A stretch of 64,000 bases of DNA from Nageia nagi (GCA_050084985.1 JBITNC010000001.1:125302001-125366000); one strand, 5' to 3'. Counted from the stretch's first letter, positions 11,061-23,475 are shown. Program-made: numbers and translations. Notes: generated by a model not told the origin, from the sequence alone.

Positions 11061-11624
11061 CATGGTCATAGGCAAAGCATGGTGGTAGGGTAAGTGGGGT
11101 TGGGGGCCAACCAGCAAGGTCATCCTCCCACCCTTTTTTATTTTTATTTTTAAAGTTGATTACTCACTCCTAAAAAAAATTCTATTTTGGAAAAAAAATT
11201 AATGTCTACCCCTTAGCTTTATAAAAAAATTTAATATTCCTTTTAACAATAACTCCTATTATTTTAGTGTAAAAATTGTAATTCTTACAATTTTATACAA
11301 ACTTTCAATATTGTTGAAAAAAATGCAAATATAATACTAACTATATATGAAGAGGCAACTTCAAAAAATAATATATCATGTTAAATTTTAAGAAATTTTA
11401 CTCAAAATTGTAATTAACATAAAAGATTACCAAAAATGTATAATAATTATACATTATCATATTAGCTGCAATATTCTCAACAAAAATAAATGTTAGTAAA
11501 AATAAAACAACTCAAGAAAAAAATATTAGATGTTATACCTTAAATTTGTTTTACCTTTCCAAACAATAGTGATGAAGGAGTAGGAATGACCTCTCAGATA
11601 TTGAAGAAGAGCCTTCACACCAAG

Positions 11625-11636
11625 ATCTTGATACCA
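11625..11636 (-). promoter_or_regulatory. Primer-binding site of element A
   Basis: The minus strand reads TGGTATCAAGAT two bases after the 5' LTR end. TGGTATCA matches the complement of the initiator-methionine tRNA 3' end used by most plant copia elements. Confidence 0.8.
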
Positions 11637-11638
11637 AA

Positions 11639-12135
11639 TGAAGGAACTAAGACTAAAGATCTAAATTCCTATATTCCTAAGATTAAATGAAAGCTCACTC
11701 AAACATCAATACTCAAAGCACAAACAATCTCAAAAATTGACACCAATGAAAATTGGTTCCTCCAACTATGGGAGTAATTCCACTAACTAAGATCTTTCTT
11801 ATTCACAAAGATACAACTCTCTTACAAGACCTCTTTCTTCCTCTCCTAACATTATTCCTAAAGCATAACTTTGCTTCAACTTTTTGGTGTGTGATCTCAA
11901 GGAGAGAACCTTCTATTTATAGGCCAAAATCCTCCCTTATATCACCCTTTAAACCATTTTACAAAGACATGACATGATTCACCTTTTTACCCAAGGGGCA
12001 TGCTCATGAGAAGTGTATAAAAAGTTACATTATCATATTTGATTAAATACTTAAGGTATCTAGGGATACCTTTTAGTAATTGTGAATTTACAAGAACATT
12101 ACAAACCTTACAATAATGTATTATACATTCCAACA
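11639..12135 (-). repeat. 5' LTR of element A
   Basis: 497 bp. The minus strand runs from TGTTGGAATG at 12135 to CCTTCA at 11639. A TATA box lies at 11914-11921. The promoter would sit in its U3 part and drive transcription leftwards. The frame at 11753-11977 is incidental. Confidence 0.92.
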
Positions 12136-12140
12136 TGGTG
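12136..12140. repeat. Target-site duplication TGGTG, right copy (element A)
   Basis: Identical to 2406-2410 and directly next to the LTR end. Confidence 0.9.
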
Positions 12141-12263
12141 GGGTCCACCTCCATAGTGACAATGTGAGGCTACCACCTTGGGAAATAATTGTGATAACTC
12201 CCCCTTTTTCATGTTTATAATTCATGATAATAATACATAGCTAGTACCTCAGAGCAAAAGCAA
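12141..12263 (-). pseudogene. LINE ORF2 endonuclease fragment, second piece
   Basis: Only about 120 bp of LINE survive between elements A and C. The minus strand reads NYKHEKGGVITIIS and, after a +1 shift, PHIVTMEVDPT. This matches the KGGVAILLSP and GVDPTNRVVW motifs of plant L1-type endonucleases. Removing C joins it in frame to the EFVCN segment at 24843, and removing A joins VDPT to NEVVW at 2410. That continuity identifies the host sequence. Positions 12259-12263 (AGCAA) are the likely left target duplication of C. Confidence 0.7.
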
Positions 12264-14850
12264 TGTTGGCTATATGCTTGTGTTTATGGTTATCATTATT
12301 GTCAAAGGTTGCCTTAGGCTTCAATGTTAAAGGATTCCCTTCAAACAAGCTTAGTCATGTTTTCTAGCAGTATTTACAGTTCCATAAGTGAACAAATACT
12401 ATGCCAAAGTTTTGGTAGTATTTATAGGAATTAGGATTTGGTCAAACCTGGTAAAATCAAATGAAGAGGAAAATACATTATTCAATGGAATTTTTTGAAA
12501 ATGAAGTTTGATTTCACCATCATTTCGATGAAACTTGATCTACTTGGTTCTATCAGATCTTTTTTAGAATTAACAAGTGTTATAATGGTCAAAGTATAAT
12601 GTATTATATTTTATCATCATTTCAAAAAAGTTCATAAAAGGTAATTCTATTGGATCTCTACCAAAATAAAATAGAGTGATGCAGATCCTGAAATATTGTG
12701 AGTTGAAGGTGAAGAGTACCAAATGATGATGCTAATAGATAGATGATATGTGAACTAGCTGATAAGACACTATGCAGAGCTTATAGTTGTTATGAGGTGA
12801 TGTAAAGGCTTATGCAATGGTAAACAATGTTAGGCAGTGGCAAACAAGCTTATGAGATCAAGAGGCTCATTATGTGGATATGCCAACAATCCTCATGTGA
12901 TCAAGATAGTTGTTGTATGATGAGGAAAAGGCTTATGTAATGGAGCAAAGCCTTATATGGTGGTAGAATTTCTTATGCAAAAACTCAAAGCATTTTACAA
13001 AGATGTAATGTAAATTTTCTTTTGTTTTTAGAGTGCAGAGAGAGTCTTTTAGGATACTTGATGACTTTTTGGAGTACTTCTTTATACTTTCTTTGATATA
13101 ATTTGGAGTATGAAATCCTCATTTGGTTAGTGGTAATTTTAGAATGTGAAAAGTATAGATGGAAAGACTAGAAAGATAGTAGGTGTTCACTTTTTGAAGA
13201 ATTTAACTCCATATATTGAATATGGGATGAGATCTAGTAGTGTGATATAAACCTTTTACATAATGCAGATTATTTTATATTCTATTTTACCTCCTCAATG
13301 AGGAGAAATATTATGATGTTAGGGATATCTAGAGTGTAAATTTCCTTTGTACTTATGAGTTTCTAAAATGTAGAGAAATTATGTGATGTTAGTAATCTAT
13401 GGAGTGTGGATCTTCCATGTATTATTATGTTTATTGAATGCAAAGAAACATTTTGATGTAAACACCATTTAGAGAATGGATTTCCTCTTCATTTCTGAGC
13501 TTTTGAGGTGTAGAAAAACATGGTGATGTCAACACCTTCCAGAGTGTAGATTTCCCTTCTAATATTGTATTTTCAGAGTGTGGATAAGCTTAATGATGTT
13601 AGGGCTATTCAAAGTGCAAATTCTTTAGAATATGCAATGAAATGATCTTCTCAAATTGAAATTTATGTAGATGGTTTAATGCTTATGTGGAAAGATACAA
13701 GCTTATGCAAAATGATGCCGAAGGTGGTTGGATGTGTTATGTGGATAGAAGAAGCCTTATATAGAGAGGAAGTACCTTATGTGGAGTAGCAAGTTATTAT
13801 AGAAAAAAGTAAATGCTTATGTAGTTAAGGCCCTATGTAAATATATAATGATTTGTGTAGTGGTAATAGCCCTTACACAATGAAGATTATTGAGATTATG
13901 CAATGAAGATTGACATTGTGTAGACTCTAATTGGATTATGAAAAAGGTTCAAGCCTTATGTGGTGAGGATTGGTGTTATGTGGAGAATTGGGAAGCATTT
14001 GACAACAAGTTGGAATGTCACTGCATGTTAACATTACAATTCAGGGAAGCCAAAGTTGAAGAATCAAGTGTTAATGAGGAAGTTTTAAAGACCATTTGAG
14101 AGGAAGCTGAAGATGAAGGGTTGTTGTTGTTGATACCATTTGTAGTGTACAAAAGGAAAAAAATAGGAAGAATAAAGAAGTTGTTGTGAAAGCCTAAAGG
14201 GGAAATATATCATAGTGCAACCAACATGGTGAATATATACTTGAAGATCATAAAAGTGCTACTATGAGTTTGTAATCAATAAAGGTATAGAAGTGAAAGG
14301 AGGAGAGATGTTAGAGTTGAATTAGATTTGTTTATTAGACTATAATTGAAGAATAAACTATAACTAATTGATAATGAGGGAAGAATAGTGTCTATAAATA
14401 TTGACTATATATTTCTTACTGAGATAGCCAGATTAAAAATGTTGATGAGTTAAAGATAAGAAAAGAATTTCTATACAATGAAACCATTTTTATTTCAAAA
14501 TTATGAACCACATCTAAAGTCCAAGTTGGTGCTTAGCTCAAGGGTTGGTGCTGATTATAATAGGTGCTATAGAATTGAGGGGTTGGTGCTCCTTCCAATT
14601 GTTGTCAATAAATGGTTATAAAGTTGGTGCTTAACAAGGTTGGATTTGGATTGGAGTTCAAACAGTCATTTTGAAGGATGTAGCCACATTGGTGAACCTC
14701 ATTACATATTATGTTATGTGATGTTTCTTAAATAAGATTGCTCTTTTTTATTTTTAGTTTTTGATGCATTATTTAAGTGGTTTGAATTTGAAGTGTAAAA
14801 GTATAACACAGTAATTCACCCCACCTCTTAGTGTTATTATGTGACTAACA
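12264..14850 (+). repeat. 5' LTR of element C
   Basis: About 2.6 kb from TGTTGGCTATATG to GTGACTAACA. It matches 17251-19159 in blocks, for example the segment with GCTTCAATGTTAAAGGATTC near the start and the segment with AACCTCATTACATATT near the end. It is longer than its partner because of extra sequence around 12860-13640, including a 70-bp tandem array. It contains many loose copies of a CTTATGYAR motif. Confidence 0.8.
13316..13630 (+). repeat. 70-bp minisatellite in the 5' LTR of C
   Basis: Units begin with ATGTTAGG, ATGTTAGT, ATGTAAAC, ATGTCAAC and ATGTTAGG at 13316, 13386, 13456, 13526 and 13596. That is four complete units in exact 70-bp register plus a partial fifth, diverged only by substitutions. 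The partner LTR keeps roughly one unit near 17870-17950. Confidence 0.85.
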
Positions 14851-14851
14851 A

Positions 14852-14865
14852 TTGGTATTAGAGAC
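14852..14865 (+). promoter_or_regulatory. Primer-binding site of element C
   Basis: TTGGTATTAGAGAC, one base after the LTR end, matches the initiator-methionine tRNA site (TGGTATCAGAGC) with few changes. Confidence 0.75.
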
Positions 14866-14918
14866 AGATCCCTAAAAGATAAGCTTAACCAGCTTTAGGA
14901 GATCTTGGATTAGTCATA

Positions 14919-16300
14919 ATGGGAAAAAATAAAGGAACCATGAAAGCAATCAAATTTGATCAAGCTCTATCAAAGAAGTCCTAGGAAGAAACCTTATCCC
15001 TAGCTATAGAGTTTAAAGAAATTATTGATCTAAATGATGAACATGGTATAGAAAATAAAGAAAATAAACTTGACACCTAGCAAGAATTTGAAATTGAAGA
15101 GATAGAAGCAGTAATTGACCTTGAAGTAGAACTCATATCTTCCCTTGAAGAAAAAATCATATCCACCCTTGAATACTTGAATATTGAAAGAAGGAAGAAT
15201 CAGTTAATGTACAAAAAGTTGAATGAATATAGTGATATAATTGAATACCTCTACATACAAATCCAAAAGTCTAAGATAGTTGAAGAAAAATATAGAGAAA
15301 AATATAATAACAATATGAAAGTGGTGCTTGAATAATATAGTATAAATATTAATAAATTATGCCTATAACTTGAGATAGCTAAGAATATAAAGAAGCTCTA
15401 AGATCAAAATTACATGACAAAGATCTGGTAGATGCTAAATCCATAAAAGAATTACTAGTATAAGGAAAAAACTTGAGGTAACTTAGAATATGGAATAAGA
15501 TCTTAGATTATAGATCAATGAGGAAGGTTTTTTTCAATACAAACTTGAAGAAGAGGTTGTTTCATCAAGGAAACAATTAGATGAAGCTAATAAAAAAATA
15601 TCCATTAGTCTCAAGTTTGAGAAGAGCATAGTGATTTTGGATGACATGTTAAGATAACAGAGACCCCAAGATCAAATTTGGTCTTGGATATGATGCACAA
15701 CAACCCTATTCCTACAAATCTATAGAGAATATGAGTTCAAATTTTCTAGGAGAAGGAAAAAGGACCATGAAACCAAATCATCCAAGCTACTGAAAAAGAA
15801 AAGGAAGTTGAGAACAAAGGAGAAAATGATCAATTGAAGCATAGAAGGTCCAATGATAAAAGAAGAAGACATCAAGGAGTAGAACAATAGAACATATGCA
15901 ACAATTCAAAATAAACAAAACAAGTTACATGCACTCATCTTATTTATGATAATACATTAAATGATTATTATTTTAAATGCAATCAATATGGACATAAGGC
16001 AACTAGATGTAAGTCAAATTTCATGCATAGAGACTAAGTCAAATAAAGGTATTTTAGATCTATACTAGATAGTAATGTCCAATGCTTTAGGTGTCACTAG
16101 TTTAGTCATAGAGTAGTGAATTATAAAGATAATATCATACCAAACACACATGGTGGTACAGTTACATATGCCCCTCAAATTGCATATGATGTACAATTTT
16201 TTAATTGTAATACTTATGGCATATGGTATGATTTTGTAGAAATCCCTTTGCATATAATAGGTGGTAGGAAAATAGAATTCATTAACCATAAATAATGCAA
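14919..16300 (+). pseudogene. Gag-like coiled-coil protein with two decayed zinc knuckles (element C)
   Basis: The ATG at 14919 opens MGKNKGTMKAIKFDQALSKK and is soon interrupted by stops. Acidic, Glu/Lys/Leu-rich sequence with predicted coiled-coil character runs to about 15660 (for example VELISSLEEKIIS). A first knuckle at about 15968-16015 reads CNQYGHKATRC, lacking the second Cys. A second at about 16077-16128 reads CFRCH then SHRVVNY, with a stop inside. This matches the gag organisation of elements related to SIRE. No protease, integrase or RT follows, so the copy would have needed proteins in trans. Confidence 0.65.
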
Positions 16301-17237
16301 CAAAGAAAAAGAAGTAAATTCAAACATTAAATAATGAAGAACAACTCTACTTCAAGAATGAATAAAATACAACCTCCATAGAGACATGATTAGCATGCTA
16401 AAGAGGATAATTTTGATGATAGATATATACCAAGGTACAAAAAGTTTGAAGAAAGAAAGCTAAAAAGGAAGCCTATTTCACTCGCCAAATGAAAAAACCT
16501 AGATAAGAGTTGGGAGTGGTTACACTACCACACCATTGATAGGGTCAATGGTGGAACATCCTTAGGGGGAGTAATTTATATAAGATTCTAAAGCTCTTAA
16601 TGTATTAGAGTTATCTAAGGATGTTGAACAAGAAGTAAGGGGGAGTGAAAATATTTCTATATACCATTTTGAACACAAGTGTATTGTATCAATCAAATCA
16701 AAATAGATGTGTTTTCATTATTGAAGATGAGGTTGTTGTGGAGGAAACTACTAATGTGATTTTTTAGAAATGAGACTGTTGTTGGTGATTTAGTGCTATA
16801 GCCATTCACTAGAACTATTGACTTTGATGGGAAAGTATCACTATTTCCTATCATTGCATGAGTTACTATTGAATAATGAAGGCTTTATGTTGTTGATGGA
16901 GAGAGGACTGCATAATGGTGATCAAAATTGCATCTACTAGTTAGAAGTATCCAATTATAGTTTATTACATTGGGGAATAAGGCAATAATGCATGTTTTAA
17001 TGATTATATTTGGTGTTGTTTTTTGTGTCATTATTATTGTACTAATATGCTAAAGGTTGGTGTTTGATAAGTTATTAAGATGAAGATTGCATACTATGGT
17101 CGATATTTGATGATATTATTACTAGGACGATTACTATTGAGTTTCTTGTATGCTTGAATATCCCTCTAATGCACCTTTGATATTCTTGAAAAAAAGGGGA
17201 AGAGAGATCCTGACTGAAGTATGTTTTGACAACAATG
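16301..17237 (+). other. Noncoding interior of element C
   Basis: AT-rich sequence between the gag remnant and the polypurine tract. No reading frame resembles pol. I see nothing further to assign. Confidence 0.5.
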
Positions 17238-17250
17238 CTAAAGGGGGATA
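17238..17250 (+). promoter_or_regulatory. Polypurine tract of element C
   Basis: GCTAAAGGGGGATA directly precedes the 3' LTR. The GCTAAAGGGGGA form is typical of SIRE-like elements. Confidence 0.75.
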
Positions 17251-19159
17251 TTTTTGTCCATATGTTATGTTTATGGTTTTCATTATTGTTAAAGGCTTCC
17301 TTAGGCTTCAATGTTAAAGGATTCCCTTCAAATAAGCTTAGTGATATTCTTTGGTAGCATTTATAATACCATAAGAAACTATTGTACCAAAGTTTCTAGT
17401 AGTATTTAAAGGCCTTAATATTTTTTTGAACATAATAAAATCAGATGAAGAGGAAAAAACACTATCCAACAAAATTTGCTTGAAAATGAAGCTATCTGAT
17501 TTCATCGCTATTTTGATGAAATTTGATATACTTAGCTCTATCAATCTCCATCAGAATTGATAAGTGTTAAAATGGCCAAACTATAATATATTATATTTTA
17601 CCACCATTCCAACAAAGTTCATCAAAGATAATTCTATGATATCTCTACCAAAATCAAATAGAGTGATGCAAGCCTTAAATGTTGTGAGGTGAAGATGAAT
17701 ACCACTAGAGGATGATGCCAGTAGATGGATGACCTAAAAATTAACTGACAAGATACTATATGGAGCTTATAGTTCTTATGCAGTGATGTAAAGGTTTATG
17801 TAATGGTAAATAATGTTATACAATGGAAATATGCTTGTGCTATCAAGAGGCTCATTAGCACCTTCTAAAATGCAAATTTCCATTCTAATATTATGTTTCT
17901 AAAGTACAAATAAGGTTTTATAATATAAATCTATATAAAGTGCAAATTATTTAGAAGATGTTGTGAAATGATCTTCTCAAATTGAATTTTATGTGGATGG
18001 TTCAATGCCTATGCAAATAGAGATAGGCTTGTGCAGAGAGATGATGGAGGTGGTTGGATGCATTACATGGAAAGAAGAAGCCTTATGTAGAGAGGAAATT
18101 CCTTATGTAGAGTAGTAAGTTATTATATGAAAAAATCAAGTCTTATGTTGTTAAGCCCCTATGTAGAGACATGAATATTTGTACAATGGTAATAGCTATT
18201 ATTCAATGAAGATTGAGGTTATACAATGTAGATTTACCTTATGCAGAGTCTAACTAGTGAATGTGGAAGGTTTGAGCCTTATGCAATGAAAACTGGTATT
18301 ATGTAGAGAATTAGGAAGCATTTTACAAGAAGTTTGAATATCATTATAGGTTAACATTACAATTTAGGAGACTCAAAGTTGAAGGGTCAAGTGTGAATGA
18401 GGAACTTGTAGAAATCATTTAAGAGGAATCCAAAGATGAAGGGTTGCTATTGTTGATATCATTCATAGTATCAAAAGAAAATATAGGAAGGATGTAAAGT
18501 TATTATGAAAGCCTAAAGGGGAAATATAGCATAGTGCATCCAACATGGTGAATATATACTTGAAGATAGAAAAGTGCTACTGTAAGTTTGTAACAGTAAG
18601 GGCATAGAAGTGAAAGGAGGAGAGATATTGGAGTTGAATGAGAGTTGTTGAGTATAATTTCATTGAAAAAAAACTATAAATAATTTATAATGAGGGAAAA
18701 ATAATGGCCATAAAGATTGACATCATATTTCTTGCAGAGATAGCCAGATAATAAATGTTGATGAGCTAAAGATAAGAGAAGGATTTATATACAATAAAAG
18801 CATTTTTATGTCAAACTTATGAACCAAATTTGAAGTCCAAGTTGGTGTTTAGCTTAGGGATTGGCTCCTTACAATAGGTGTTGTAGAACTAAGGGGTTGG
18901 TGCTTCTTCTAGATAGTGTTGGTAAATGATTTTAATGCTTATGCTTTGCAAAGCTGAATTTGGATGGGAGTCCAAATAGTCATTTTTGGGGATGTAGCCA
19001 CATTGGTGAACCTCATTACATATTGTGTTATGTGATGCTTCTTGAATGTACTTGCTATATTTTATTTTATTTTTTTACTACATTATTTAAGTGGTTTAAT
19101 TTTGAACTGTAAAAGTATAACACATTGATTCACCTCCCCTCTTAGCATCATTATGTGAT
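17251..19159 (+). repeat. 3' LTR of element C, interrupted near its end by element D
   Basis: About 1.9 kb collinear with 12264-14850 but missing most of the minisatellite region. It stops at TTATGTGAT, where the partner reads TTATGTGACTAACA. The missing TAACA is found at 24833-24837 on the far side of element D. Confidence 0.8.
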
Positions 19160-20471
19160 TGTAATATCTTCAAAAATTATCAAGTGAAAATTAGCCAAAT
19201 AAAATATCAAAACTATCCATCAAGTATACCATTTCTGATCTAGGACATCAATCACATGCAACGATAAGCCAAGAATACCAAAAACCACTCTATGAGAAAA
19301 AATACCACTTAAATGCCCAATGTCATGCACTAAGAGTCAAGTATGTTATACCAAATACACCCAAATATGCTAACATTTCAATACACAAGTATAAATACAT
19401 AACATAGCTCAATGTGAAAGATATAGAAACATGAACATAACATAATTAGACTATGATAGAGATGTAAGGTACCCATGGTTGTATTAATGATGACAAAATA
19501 TAAATGATACAATACCAAGCCCAAAGGGTTAAACATTGGCCTCCAAGGCACATGTAGTCTAAGATAGATACTAAAACCTAGGTAAAACAACCATATCCTA
19601 CTAGTGGTGTAGATGCCTCATCGAAGGGCTCTCAATAAGAGATCGATTGTGGTTTCAAAATGCCATCAAATGGATGTAGATATGTAGACTACTTATGGAT
19701 GCCTCAGGGTAGGGAATCCTCACTCACATGAACAACACCCAACTGTGTAAGATAAAAGATATCCTAAGCCTCCTATGCTCTTTTTTACTCCATGTCTAAG
19801 GGTGCTTGATACTTTCAAGTATTTAGTTTCTCCAAAGAGAAGGATTTCAATATAATAATCAAGTTTGTCTCATATATGAGGCTCCTTAGCCTTATGGATT
19901 TGGATCTCACCTAAGAATCAATCCCCACCTCTCAATCTCAATATTGACATTTTGGAGGTCCAAGAACTCCAATATGGGTGCCTAGGGTTCAAGCAATGCC
20001 CAACATGGATACCTAAAGATCATAAATGATCAACATGAGGTCCTAGGATGCCACGTATTCCATGTGAGGGTCCAAGGTGCAACATGGATCTATGAGTCAA
20101 GCATGGTTGTAAGGGGGTCATAATGGGCCAATGTGGGGGTCTAGGAGTCTCACCAAGGCTAGTACATGTCTACAAGTACTTACCAAATCCAATGTTGGGT
20201 AAAATAGGTGTTTATTCATTTGTTATATGCTATACAAGCCTTAGGATTCCCATAATCATATTTGGGATATCCAAGTACATTAAATAATAAATAACAGAAC
20301 ATATCATAGTTTGGAAAGAAAACATCCCTCATGGGGCTCACAAGTGAGTCCAATGGAAATTTATAATTCTATCCTAAGGAATTAGTAATAATAATTTGAT
20401 AAAATAAATATTTAAAAAAGGGAATGCCCAAAATTCAAAATTAACTAATTTTTATAGAATAGAAAGTTACA
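19160..20471 (-). repeat. 3' LTR of element D
   Basis: 1312 bp, collinear with 23476-24829. At about 19955-20110 it contains several copies of a CAACATGG-type unit of about 30 bp, like the array at 20910-21325. The open frame at 19378-19590 is incidental. Confidence 0.85.
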
Positions 20472-20486
20472 AAGCCTCCCCTCTCC
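20472..20486 (-). promoter_or_regulatory. Polypurine tract of element D
   Basis: The minus strand reads GGAGAGGGGAGGCTT immediately upstream of the 3' LTR. Confidence 0.7.
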
Positions 20487-20909
20487 AATTGCTTGCCCTT
20501 AAGCAATTGTATAATGTCATAAAATATTATCTTTCAAGAACCCTTTTGTTTTTTCAATTATAAGTTATTGGAATGTAATGCAACTTAATAGTCTCCTCCA
20601 TGAAGGCCTTGTATCAATGTTGGGGTTACTCTTTTATGCTTCAACATTGCATGTAAAATTTTGATATATTGTTGAAATTTATTCTATTTTTGACAATTGA
20701 CATTAAGCATAAAAATGCCTATAGATATTATGGTGTAACATTTTTATAGGAACACAATATTGCATGCAAAATTTTATAATATTTTCCCATACTAAGCACC
20801 AAATTGCAATAGTGATCATTTGGAAAAATCCTAAAAAAATATATCTACAAAAACATAAAAAGAGCAAGCATAAGTGACAAAACTTGGAGATTTTTCTCCA
20901 TTGTAGATG

Positions 20910-21325
20910 CCAAGACTCACCCTAGCTCAACATTGGGTACAAACTCCTTCTGTATCCAATGTGGGTACCAATTCTTCCTTATATCTAATGTGGATTTCAA
21001 GATCCCTCCATGTTCCAACATGGGATGCCAATACTTCTCCATGTCCAACATTGGATGCCCAAGCCTCTCCAAGTCCAAAATGGGATGTAATGGATCCTTA
21101 TTTCTCAATGCATAGTACCAAGACCCCTCCAAGTCTAACATAGGATCTAATATTCCTCCATGTCTAACATTGGATGCCTAAACCTTTCCAAGTCCAACTT
21201 GGGATGAAAGGGCTCCTTATTTCTCAAAGTTTGGTGCTAAGACCCCTCTAAGTCTAATTTGGGATGCCAAGACTCATCCATGACCAATGTTGAATGCCCA
21301 AGCATCCCTAATCCAACATGGGATC
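20910..21325. repeat. 30-bp minisatellite in the 3' interior of element D
   Basis: About 12 to 14 diverged units of 29-30 bp with the core CCAACATGGGATGCC followed by a CTCCAAGT-like end. Two positions carry a double-length variant containing TCCTTATTTCTCAA. Because the period is ten codons, both strands stay open: overlapping frames at 20907-21143 (+), 20933-21115 (+) and 20917-21141 (-) result from this and are not genes. Confidence 0.85.
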
Positions 21326-21419
21326 ATCCTCCTTCCTTTCTTCCCCATGTTGCTTCCAAATCAACTCCAATATCTTATTGGTGACTTGTGGGCATTCATA
21401 CCTGATTCTTTGTAGAGTA

Positions 21420-21830
21420 TGGGTCTTAACATCAATGTCAAAGCTTATGGTGATATTTATATAATTGGTGAGAATGTCACCCAATTAAATAACCATTGCA
21501 CATCCAAGATGATGTGAGGGTGTTCCTTCAATGGATACACATAGAAATTTAACCTTACTAGTAGCTTTGCAACTTCACTCCAAATTTCTCCATGATCTAG
21601 TCCACTAATTTGAGTTTCCCATTGGAATTGAAAACTTTGAATCCCTTAGTCTTGATACCCTTCTTCTCCATAAAATATCCATCAATGAAATTGTGAGTGG
21701 CTCTAGGTTCTATTAAGACCATAATATCTTGCCCACCTGATAGCTAAATCACCTTCAATGTGAGGTGTTTTTTGACTCCATGGAGTGAAGAAATAATACT
21801 CCTAAGAGATGCCTCTACCTTAGGTGCCTT
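21420..21830 (-). pseudogene. Gypsy aspartic protease remnant (element D)
   Basis: The minus strand reads IMVLIEPRATHNFIDGYFME near 21690-21750, where functional relatives have LIDSGATHNFI; the DSG triplet is now EPR, so catalysis is lost. It continues with KKGIKTKGFKVF and, toward 21450, LNFYVYPLKEHPHIILDVQW, the protease C-terminus of this gypsy group. Stops interrupt it. No RT follows downstream; the minisatellite takes its place. Confidence 0.8.
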
Positions 21831-21839
21831 AGTTTGGTC

Positions 21840-23460
21840 CAACATGTCAATGCTAAGCTTCTAGATCTGAACCATCCTCCTCACCATATAAAGTAATTCA
21901 ATGTAGTGCACATGCCCCTTACCTTAGTAATGATGTATTGGCTCCCATGGCTTCTTACATAGAAGCATTTACCTTCTTCTCTCAAATTCTTTCTAGTGGC
22001 TAGGTCCAAATGGCCTATTCAAGGAGGAGGGAAGGGTTTGAACTTGCTAGTCCCTCCTTTTTTGTAGTCAATTTTTGGGTAGCATGTACCTTGTACATTT
22101 ATCCTTCCTTGAGGGAATTCATAGTTGGCTCCAAGTCATAAGCTACATTGATTACATCATCATGGTTTTTGGTATGAATACCTTCACCATCCCTCGCAAA
22201 GGTTCCATCAACCCTTCTATAAAGAGGAAGGTCAATATCTCCTCTAAAATATTATGGATCATGATTGCAATTTTTGAAATTATGAAACGTATTCATCCAT
22301 TGTACCTTGTTACCTCAAAGATGTAAGTTTTTAAATATTCATTCTCCCTCTTCTTGGTAATTCACTTCACTAATCTATGAACAAATTCATCAAAGGAGGA
22401 GATGTGAGAGTAACCTTCAATATCAAATTTTAACCTAATTTGATTACTCCATGCTTCCACCATTCAATAGCATCTCCTTAAAAATTCAATGATGCAAAAT
22501 GGATTGGATCTTCCTCTACCATTTTGAACTTAGGGTAAAATATCTCTACAATTGATGGAGACAAGCCCTAGCTATCATCTTTTTGCCATCATATATTGGA
22601 ACCTGCATTTTGTTAATTTTTGCTACAATTTTATTTTTTCAACCCAAAAATTACTTTGGGAGTGCTATCCATGATAACTACCTCTTAATCCTAAAGTCTT
22701 TAGATAGCCATTACAATTCATGTCCCTCCTCAATCCTAGGTCTAGATAGAATACTCTCTAAAAATCTAATTTAATTCAAAAGGACTTGGGATCTAATTTT
22801 TTTACCTCATTGGTGAATTTTTTGATGAACATAGGCTTGGATGGTTTGGTAATAATGGGTTACTCCCCTATCTTCCCAACACCTCTTCTAAGAACCTCCT
22901 TAGGAGAGGGTTAGTTCTCTTTGATGCCATATGAGAATGGGATCTTGTAAATGTATGCTCATGGTGACTCATGGATCTATCATGAGTGGACCCTCTATAT
23001 CTCAAAATGTGCAATATATTCAAATTAGTATCCTTATCCATCCCATCCTCCTCCCTCATTTCCTCTTATTCATCTAGAGTGGAACATGAGGGCTCACATA
23101 TCTTCTTGAAGCTTCTTAGTTCTTGAGGAGTTTATTTATGGTGGTCATTTGATTTTGCATTATTCTCATCATATTATGTATGAATGTGATAAGTTAATTG
23201 AATTTTCTTTTCAACATGGCTTTTCTTATTAGAGTAGAGCTTCTTCTTCTCCTTGTTGATGGGGATATTCCACTTCTAGCTAAGTTTTCTTTACCAAAAG
23301 ATCTCTATTTGGGACATCATCCATCTAGGGTATGCGATACCATATTTGCTTCTAGTAGCATCCCCTTTCCACTCATCTTGGTTGAATATATCTCTCTTCT
23401 AGTGTTGGATCTATCATAGTAGTTATGGATATAGGTTTCATTCATAGGCTGGCCACATCT
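21840..23460 (-). pseudogene. Gypsy gag remnant (element D)
   Basis: Near 22370-22490 the minus strand reads GDAIEWWKHGVIK and FDIEGYSHISSFDEFVHRLVK, the gag capsid region with the conserved A-xx-WW motif. Near 21920-22010 LATRKNLREEGKCFYVRSHG aligns with the nucleocapsid of this group, with zinc ligands partly lost. The upstream part to 23460, including the open frame 22868-23059, is the charged, low-similarity gag N-terminus. It starts just after the PBS. Frameshifts and stops are common. Confidence 0.7.
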
Positions 23461-23462
23461 AA

Positions 23463-23475
23463 GCTTTGATACCAT
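23463..23475 (-). promoter_or_regulatory. Primer-binding site of element D
   Basis: The minus strand reads TGGTATCAAAGCT directly after the 5' LTR, an initiator-methionine tRNA type site. This fixed the orientation of D. Confidence 0.8.

Larger units (their letters stand above)
2411..12135 (-). mobile_element. Element A: complete-ended Ty1/copia retrotransposon with TSD
   Basis: Two LTRs of about 500 bp (2411-2910 and 11639-12135) bound an internal region. On the minus strand it contains PBS, leader, gag, zinc knuckle, protease, pre-integrase, integrase, RT, RNase H and polypurine tract, which is copia order with integrase before RT. A perfect TGGTG duplication flanks it. Hand comparison of the first 195 or so aligned LTR bases shows about 22 differences, so the insertion is old. 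Two foreign pieces lie inside: a gypsy segment at 6311-7250 and an LTR-bearing insert at about 9940-11060. All reading frames are broken. Confidence 0.92.

Noticed and set aside
12700-14000. Short repeated CTTATGYAR words that might suggest a CRISPR-like or regulatory array
   Set aside because: Spacing is irregular and words vary; they are part of a degenerate LTR. No regular repeat-spacer array exists in the window.
20907-21143. Overlapping open frames on both strands
   Set aside because: They arise from a 30-bp tandem repeat whose period is a multiple of three; no coding signal is needed to explain them.
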